Part shown: positions 7,455 to 11,120 of the stretch, piece by piece
Layout: each line of letters starts with the position of its first letter
Position numbering within the stretch: the first letter of the stretch is position 1
Made by a program: the position numbers and the translations under genes
DNA from: Desulfuromonadales bacterium
Lineage (GTDB): Bacteria > Desulfobacterota > Desulfuromonadia > Desulfuromonadales > BM103
Direction: 5' to 3'
Length of the DNA: 11,120 nucleotides
Assembly (NCBI GenBank): GCA_029859485.1
Contig: JAOUDB010000047.1
Span: forward strand, 1-11,120
The notes under the pieces: model-generated
Databases searched by the model: none
Seen by the model: the letters and a program-made list of their open reading frames with translations, nothing else
What the model was told of the DNA's origin: nothing

Positions 7455-7473
7455 TGTATATTTTTTATATACA
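7455..7473. repeat. Perfect inverted repeat upstream of the small membrane protein gene
   Basis: TGTATAT and ATATACA are perfect 7-bp arms separated by five T residues. The TGTATA half-site is the same as in the three 15-bp palindromes, but the spacing is 4 bp longer. It lies about 75 nt before the small plus-strand gene and could be its operator. It is AT-rich, so chance is a real alternative. Confidence 0.35.
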
Positions 7474-7547
7474 GGGATAATTAACTTGCCTGTCAGATTT
7501 GAAGGGGGCTAGTATGCGGAAATTTTATCGGTACGGGGGTAGTGGAG

Positions 7548-7781
7548 ATGGCACCAAAATGGAGCGGTTGGGTTTTGGCAGGCTTTGCTTTAACCTTTTA
7601 TGTCGTTGGCGGACTTTTGATCATGGCCGGATTAATCATGATCGGTGTCCTGGGCAGTCAGGATCTTTGGGGCTGGGGTGAGGCGCGTGGCATAGGTTAC
7701 ATGGCTTTTGGCGTCGGCATCGTTCTCTCTGTTCTGGGTGTTCTGGTGATGCGGATCATGCGCAACCGTGGCGTTGCTTGA
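7548..7781 (+). CDS. Small two-helix membrane protein, unknown function
   Basis: This 77-residue hydrophobic protein has two membrane helices (about residues 8-34 and 49-69) joined by a short loop rich in Gly and Trp (QDLWGWGEARG), and ends in an Arg-rich cytoplasmic-type tail (RIMRNRGVA). I do not recognise the family. The start is uncertain. The ATG at 7548 has a G-rich stretch (7535-7540) about 8 nt upstream. An in-frame GTG at 7542 would add two residues but has no room for a ribosome-binding site. A better ribosome-binding site (AAGGGGG) precedes an ATG at 7514 in a different frame, which makes no plausible protein. The gene is monocistronic, converges on atpE and shares a terminator with it. 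Confidence 0.62.
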   Translation: MAPKWSGWVLAGFALTFYVVGGLLIMAGLIMIGVLGSQDLWGWGEARGIGYMAFGVGIVLSVLGVLVMRIMRNRGVA

Positions 7782-7805
7782 GCGACTTGATAAGGTTCAA
7801 ATAAA

Positions 7806-7838
7806 AAAAGGGAGCAGCCAACGAGGCTGCTCCCTTTT
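7806..7838. terminator. Bidirectional terminator between the small membrane gene and atpE
   Basis: AAAAGGGAGCAGCC pairs with GGCTGCTCCCTTTT across a 5-nt AACGA loop, a perfect 14-bp stem flanked by an A tract on the left and a T tract on the right. It lies 24 nt after the stop of the small plus-strand gene and 20 nt after the stop of atpE, so it can terminate both and marks the end of the Fo operon. Confidence 0.92.
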
Positions 7839-7858
7839 ACTTTTACTGCTAAACCAAC

Positions 7859-8125
7859 TTATTTGCTGAGCAGCTGCACAACAGTGTCGGTAAAGGGGTT
7901 AGCGAAGAGGATAATCATGGCAACAACGAGGCAGTAGATGGCCAGAGACTCGATCATCGCCAGACCGACCAGCATAACAGTCATGATCTTGCCGCTTGCG
8001 CCCGGGTTGCGAGCAACACCTTCAACGGCTTTAGAGATAGCCACACCCTGACCAATACCAGTACCGAAAGAGCCGAGACCCATGCCGACAGCAGCAGCCA
8101 TTACACACCAAGCAAAATACTCCAT
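7859..8125 (-). CDS. atpE: ATP synthase Fo subunit c (rotor ring)
   Basis: This 88-residue hairpin protein has two long helices joined by the polar loop [10 protein letters not shown], the conserved RNP loop of subunit c. It forms the rotating c-ring that carries the coupling ion. The ion-binding carboxylate is E59 in helix 2 (AMIESLAIY). Q26, S60 and Y64 stand at the same spacing from it as Q32, S66 and Y70 from E65 in the sodium-binding c subunit of Ilyobacter tartaricus; the threonine after the Glu-Ser pair is leucine (L61) here. The ATG at 8125 has AAGGAGT about 7 nt upstream. It is the last gene of the Fo operon: no atpF follows, and a strong terminator closes the unit, so b, delta and F1 genes must be elsewhere. 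A 70-nt gap with hairpins separates it from atpB. Confidence 0.97.
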   Translation of the reverse strand: MEYFAWCVMAAAVGMGLGSFGTGIGQGVAISKAVEGVARNPGASGKIMTVMLVGLAMIESLAIYCLVVAMIILFANPFTDTVVQLLSK

Positions 8126-8158
8126 TTTTCTACTCCTTATCTATTAGTGATCTATTTT

Positions 8159-8197
8159 CCTATACGATATAGGACGCAAGCACGGACATCCGTGCTT
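8159..8197 (-). other. Two consecutive hairpins in the atpB-atpE spacer
   Basis: An 8-bp perfect stem AAGCACGG/CCGTGCTT with a 4-nt loop (8178-8197) overlaps the atpB stop codon. A 6-bp stem CCTATA/TATAGG with a 3-nt loop (8159-8173) follows in transcript order. Neither is followed by a clear U-run, so they are probably not terminators. RNA processing or stability control between the low-copy subunit a and the high-copy subunit c is the likely meaning. Confidence 0.5.
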
Positions 8198-8870
8198 AGT
8201 GAGCTTCTTCGAGTGAGCCGGCAATGTAAATCATAGCCAGCAACATGAATACGAACGTCTGGATGAACGCAACCAGAATGCCCATCAGCATCAATGGCAG
8301 TGGAACCAGGAAAGGCACCAGGGTAAAGAAAATCATCAAAACGATTTCATGGCCATACATGTTGCCGAACAGACGCAAGGTCAGCGACAGGGGACGTGCC
8401 ATGTGGCCAACGAGTTCGATCGGGAACATTAAAGGTGCCAGCCAGCCGATCGGTCCACAAAAATGTTTAAAATAACCGATGCCATGCTCCTTGATGCCAA
8501 CGATGTGCGTCATGGCAAAGACGGTCAGAGCGATCGCCGCATTGGTATTCAGATTGGCGGTCGGTGGATAGAACCCGGGGATCAGGGCAATCAGGTTTGA
8601 GACGAGGATAAAAAAAGCAATGGTTGCAATCAACGGGAAGTAGGCTTTCCCCTTCGGACCCATAGTCTCTTCAATCATGTTTTCAATGCCATCAACCGCG
8701 ATCTCGAGGAAATTCTGCAGACCGGTCGGAACCGTTTTGATGTTGCGCTTGACGAGAACAGCAACCAGAATCAGCAGTGCCATGACCAGCCATGTATAGG
8801 TGACATGGGTGCCAATGTGCAGATGTAGTTGACGTTCGAGCCATTCCAGAAAAATAAACGGATGTGTCAT
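8196..8870 (-). CDS. atpB: ATP synthase Fo subunit a (ion channel)
   Basis: This 224-residue polytopic protein forms the two half-channels through which ions reach the c-ring. The essential arginine is R166 in [14 protein letters not shown], equivalent to R210 of Escherichia coli subunit a. Five or six hydrophobic segments are visible (near 25-40, 77-99, 110-126, 142-158, 176-195 and 197-217). The length is typical of the shorter bacterial form. The ATG at 8870 has AGGAGG 11 nt upstream, a somewhat long spacing. It lies 21 nt after the stop of the atpI-like gene, inside the atpZ-atpI-atpB-atpE unit. It ends GSLEEAH, with the stop inside an RNA hairpin. Confidence 0.97.
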   Translation of the reverse strand: MTHPFIFLEWLERQLHLHIGTHVTYTWLVMALLILVAVLVKRNIKTVPTGLQNFLEIAVDGIENMIEETMGPKGKAYFPLIATIAFFILVSNLIALIPGFYPPTANLNTNAAIALTVFAMTHIVGIKEHGIGYFKHFCGPIGWLAPLMFPIELVGHMARPLSLTLRLFGNMYGHEIVLMIFFTLVPFLVPLPLMLMGILVAFIQTFVFMLLAMIYIAGSLEEAH

Positions 8871-8891
8871 GGTACCTGAAGCCTCCTCTAC

Positions 8892-9254
8892 TTAAAGCGC
8901 GCGTTGTGCTGTCATCCAAAACAGGTTGATAATCACAACCGAGAGTCCGATCACCAAGCCGATGATATGGATTTTTACAATGGCAATCAGGATGCCCAGA
9001 ATTACGGCTAAAATGGCCAGCCTGATAAAACAACCAAACATATAACTGAAGCTAGTGCCGCCCGTTGCCTGACCCAAGAGCCGATTCAATGAGCTGCGTA
9101 GTGAAATAAATCCACCGATAGCGATCAGCCCGCCGACCAGAATTCCAATACTCAAGTCAAGATTGCTGAAAGGCAGGCTGCCAAGCAGCAGAAAGGCCAG
9201 AATGAACCAATTCCGCCGTGCCAGTTGCGCGGGCAGCAGCTCAATCTGATCCAT
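8892..9254 (-). CDS. atpI: ATP synthase accessory protein I (AtpI family)
   Basis: This 120-residue protein has four membrane helices (about residues 15-30, 33-53, 72-94 and 95-115). Its position directly before atpB, its size and its topology fit the AtpI family, which in other bacteria helps assemble the c-ring. The sequence itself is poorly conserved in this family, so the call leans on context. The frame extends to 9293, but the ATG at 9254 is chosen: AAGGAT lies just upstream, and the gene then overlaps the end of atpZ by 14 nt, a usual translational-coupling arrangement. Confidence 0.82.
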   Translation of the reverse strand: MDQIELLPAQLARRNWFILAFLLLGSLPFSNLDLSIGILVGGLIAIGGFISLRSSLNRLLGQATGGTSFSYMFGCFIRLAILAVILGILIAIVKIHIIGLVIGLSVVIINLFWMTAQRAL

Positions 9255-9504
9255 TATCCTTCTGGTCCTTTTCTTCCTTTGTTTCCAGTTCACGCATTCC
9301 GCGTCGGGTCAGAATGAAGATGTTCCGAAATCCTGCCACAATGCCGATGCCGAGCCAGATCAAGGTCATCCAGGGGTCTGTCTCTAGCCACTTGTCCAGG
9401 TAGATTCCGATATACAGGCCAATAAAAGTAGCCGCCACCATAGATATCCCGATGCTTGATAAAAAGCTCAGAGATTTCATGAGTTGGCGTTTGTCTTCGG
9501 CCAT
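9241..9504 (-). CDS. atpZ: AtpZ-family Fo-associated membrane protein
   Basis: This 87-residue protein has two membrane helices (about residues 15-36 and 45-66). The segment between and after them, YIGIYLDKWLETDPW then GIVAGFRNI, is characteristic of AtpZ (the F0F1-ATPase subunit/magnesium-calcium transporter-like family). It ends in a highly charged cytoplasmic tail. AtpZ and AtpI together have been linked to c-ring assembly and to divalent-cation transport. It is the first gene of the Fo operon. No Shine-Dalgarno sequence stands before the ATG at 9504; the nearest AGGTG is over 20 nt away, and a 15-bp palindrome starts only 7 nt upstream. A shorter start at codon 9 has no ribosome-binding site either. 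Confidence 0.88.
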   Translation of the reverse strand: MAEDKRQLMKSLSFLSSIGISMVAATFIGLYIGIYLDKWLETDPWMTLIWLGIGIVAGFRNIFILTRRGMRELETKEEKDQKDNGSD

Positions 9505-9510
9505 AATAAT

Positions 9511-9525
9511 TGTATACAGAATACA
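9511..9525. promoter_or_regulatory. Palindromic operator candidate, copy C (leader of atpZ)
   Basis: TGTATAC-A-GAATACA has 6 of 7 arm positions complementary. It lies between the candidate promoter (9547-9575) and the atpZ start, centred about 20 nt downstream of the predicted transcription start, a position suited to a repressor. It shares the TGTATACAG core with copy A. Confidence 0.5.
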
Positions 9526-9546
9526 CCTAGAGGTTTAAACCCACCC

Positions 9547-9575
9547 TAAATAGCACAGGGTTATAGGGCTGTCAA
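9547..9575 (-). promoter_or_regulatory. Candidate promoter of the atpZIBE operon
   Basis: On the minus strand a perfect TTGACA (9570-9575) is followed after 17 nt by TATTTA (9547-9552), preceded by TGC, an extended -10 context. Transcription would start near 9540, giving a leader of about 36 nt that contains palindrome copy C. No terminator separates the operon from the upstream small gene, so read-through is also possible. Confidence 0.5.
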
Positions 9576-9598
9576 CCGGTTTCTCTGTACCTTTCCTG

Positions 9599-9874
9599 TT
9601 AGTTTAGCCGGTCTCCAAGGGAGACCAAAGTCAGTATTGCAAAGCCGATTATCCCGGCCAGTGAACTCTGGTAAGCATAGTAGGGCCAAGCGACTTTGCC
9701 GGTAGTGTCCAGGCTGATCTTTCGATATTGCTTCAGGTGCTTGTGCACCTGCCAGCGAATCTCAAAAAAGCTGACCTTTATGCCGGCCTGCGCCATGGCC
9801 CGCAAGATCAGGATCGAACAGACGAAGTTAAGAATTCCCGCTGCGATGAAGCCGTAGAACATATAAAGGGTCAC
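9599..9874 (-). CDS. Small membrane protein of unknown function
   Basis: This 91-residue protein has two hydrophobic segments (about residues 5-27 and 68-86) flanking a basic amphipathic stretch of about 35 residues (FFEIRWQVHKHLKQYRK region). I do not recognise the family. The start is a GTG at 9874 with GGAG 7 nt before its end, better supported than the ATG four codons inside. It lies 39 nt after the stop of the S4-domain gene and upstream of atpZ in the same direction, so it may belong to the helicase transcript or lead into the Fo operon. No terminator was seen after it. Confidence 0.75.
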   Translation of the reverse strand: MTLYMFYGFIAAGILNFVCSILILRAMAQAGIKVSFFEIRWQVHKHLKQYRKISLDTTGKVAWPYYAYQSSLAGIIGFAILTLVSLGDRLN

Positions 9875-9913
9875 GAAACTTCTCCGCTTCGTTGTGAAGC
9901 AAAAGCCCTGCTG

Positions 9914-10123
9914 TTAACTGACGGCAATCTGCTCACCTTTAAACTCGATGATCTGTCCACCACGAATCTTGCAGCGCTTGCGCAACTCCACATCGCCATC
10001 GACCCTAACCAGGCCATCACCAATCAACAGCTTGGCGACACCACCACTCTCACAGAGGCCGGTGACTTTCAGCAGGCTGTGCAGTTCAATATATTCATGG
10101 CCGGAAAGGTCAAATTCAATCAT
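9914..10123 (-). CDS. Small S4-domain RNA-binding protein, YbcJ-like
   Basis: This 69-residue protein consists almost entirely of an S4-like RNA-binding fold. YIELHSLLKVTGLCESGGVA is the conserved first helix-turn region, and LIGDGLVRVDGDVELRKRCK is the second half, closed by IRGGQIIEF. Size and sequence match the stand-alone YbcJ family, thought to bind RNA, possibly in ribosome metabolism. Its ATG overlaps the TGA of the upstream RNA helicase gene by 4 nt (ATGA), indicating translational coupling and fitting a shared role in RNA handling. Confidence 0.88.
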   Translation of the reverse strand: MIEFDLSGHEYIELHSLLKVTGLCESGGVAKLLIGDGLVRVDGDVELRKRCKIRGGQIIEFKGEQIAVS

Positions 10124-11120
10124 GGTTTTTTCGGTCGTCCCGGGCGACTGCGGGGGAATTTTTTCCCGCCCGGTTTGAAAAACTTGCCTTCGCTGTTTCT
10201 TGGGCCACTTTTGCGCTTGCCCTTGTTCTCAAAGGACGGTGCTTGCTCGTCTGCAGGGGTTATCTGTAGCTGCTGTCCACAGACCCAGACCTTTTGCAGC
10301 TGACGAAAGGTTGCCGAGGGCATGTCGTTGGGGAGGTCAACCAGACAATGATCGTTATGGATCTTGATCTGTCCGATATCCCGGCTTCTGATATTTGCTT
10401 CGTTGGCGATGGCGCCGACGATATGTTTTGGTTCTACGCCGTGGTTACGGCCGACCTCGATTCGGTAGCGCATCAAGTTGCCATCAGAAGCGTTATTCTC
10501 GCGCCTTTGCCGTGGGTCCCTGTCGTCGCGATTAGCAGTTTCTTCGATTTCGCCATCGTCAACCTGCAGAGGCCTGTCTTTTTGTACCAGATAGGCAAGG
10601 GTGGCTGCAATTCTTCTCAAGCCGACATCGTACTGATGCTGGTAGCTATCGATCAACTCTTCGAAAAATTCCAGATCCTGCGATTCCATGGCTTCTGCAA
10701 TCTGTTCCTTGAAGAGATCGCTGCGGCGGTTGGAGATATCCTTGCGGCTCGGCAGGCTCATTGCGGTGATCGGCTGGCGAGTTGCCCGTTCGATGGCTGC
10801 CAGCATGCGTCTTTCTCTGGGTGCGACGAAAAGGATCGCCTGCCCTATGCGACCGGCGCGTCCCGTACGGCCTATGCGGTGGACATAGGCTTCTGTATCG
10901 TAAGGAATGTCGTAATTGACGACATGGCTGATGCGCTTGACATCCAGCCCTCGGGCTGCGACATCCGTGGCGACGACGATATCCAAGGTTCCGGCTTTCA
11001 GACGTTCTACGGTTTTTTCACGCAGCGCCTGGGTCATGTCACCATTGAGCGGCGCACAAGAGAAACCGCGCGATTCGAGTTTTTCCGAAAGTTCAACTGT
11101 TGCGATCTTGGTGCGTACGA
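10120..11120 (-). CDS. deaD: DEAD-box ATP-dependent RNA helicase, DeaD/CsdA type (5' part missing)
   Basis: The frame is open to the end of the window, giving 332 C-terminal residues; the ATPase core with the DEAD motif lies outside. The visible part starts in the second RecA-like domain (VRTKIATVELSEKLESRGF), with motif V ATDVAARGLD at about residues 50-59 and motif VI HRIGRTGRAGR at 80-90. A DbpA/CsdA-type RNA-binding domain follows at about 218-286 (YRIEVGRNHGVEPKHIVGAI onward). A short Gly/Lys/Arg-rich tail (298-332) ends the protein, typical of DeaD/CsdA helicases that act in ribosome assembly and RNA turnover, especially in the cold. Its stop overlaps the start of the S4-domain gene. 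Confidence 0.93.
   Translation of the reverse strand, partial: VRTKIATVELSEKLESRGFSCAPLNGDMTQALREKTVERLKAGTLDIVVATDVAARGLDVKRISHVVNYDIPYDTEAYVHRIGRTGRAGRIGQAILFVAPRERRMLAAIERATRQPITAMSLPSRKDISNRRSDLFKEQIAEAMESQDLEFFEELIDSYQHQYDVGLRRIAATLAYLVQKDRPLQVDDGEIEETANRDDRDPRQRRENNASDGNLMRYRIEVGRNHGVEPKHIVGAIANEANIRSRDIGQIKIHNDHCLVDLPNDMPSATFRQLQKVWVCGQQLQITPADEQAPSFENKGKRKSGPRNSEGKFFKPGGKKFPRSRPGRPKKP

Noticed and set aside
9728..10303. A 191-codon open frame on the plus strand across the small membrane, S4 and helicase genes
   Set aside because: It runs antisense across three supported genes and shows no domain.
1..11120. Mobile elements, CRISPR arrays, tRNA or rRNA genes
   Set aside because: No transposase-like frame, regularly spaced repeat, cloverleaf-like sequence or rRNA segment was recognised on either strand.

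Overview
The window looks like a chromosomal segment of a respiratory, metal- or sulfur-reducing deltaproteobacterium of the Desulfuromonadales/Geobacter type. This is inferred from gene content, not from a database search. The evidence is three different families of inner-membrane multihaem quinol-oxidising modules packed together, a nine-haem plus cytochrome b protein with the architecture of Geobacter CbcL, a cytochrome/ferredoxin/NrfD operon laid out like Geobacter cbcSTU, and a stand-alone Fo operon (atpZ-atpI-atpB-atpE) without atpF or F1 genes after atpE. No mobile element, CRISPR array, tRNA or rRNA was seen.

Layout. Positions 1-1577 (minus strand) hold a tight operon: tetrahaem membrane-anchored cytochrome, Tat-exported protein with four [4Fe-4S] clusters, and an NrfD-type quinol-interacting membrane subunit that runs off the window. 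A divergent AT-rich spacer (1578-1998) separates it from a plus-strand gene for a large polytopic membrane protein with an N-terminal coiled coil (DUF2339-like), which ends at a bidirectional terminator. Two separately transcribed minus-strand cytochrome genes follow: an octahaem NapC/NirT-like protein (3885-5045) and the CbcL-like protein (5369-7231). A small two-helix membrane protein (plus, 7548-7781) converges on the Fo operon through a second bidirectional terminator. The right end (minus) carries atpE, atpB, atpI, atpZ, a small membrane protein, an S4-domain RNA-binding protein and the 3' two thirds or so of a DeaD/CsdA-type RNA helicase.

How the parts fit. The three redox modules are alternative ways for electrons to leave the menaquinol pool for periplasmic cytochromes and then terminal acceptors. 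The Fo genes encode the membrane rotor and stator-channel part of ATP synthase, which uses the ion gradient those electron flows maintain. The most interesting observation is a 15-bp palindrome of the form TGTATAC-N-GTATACA that occurs three times, each time in the leader or promoter region of one of these energy genes (octahaem cytochrome, cbcL-like, atpZ), suggesting one regulator ties electron export to ATP synthase. Several start codons were moved from the longest open frame to the start supported by a Shine-Dalgarno sequence or signal peptide.
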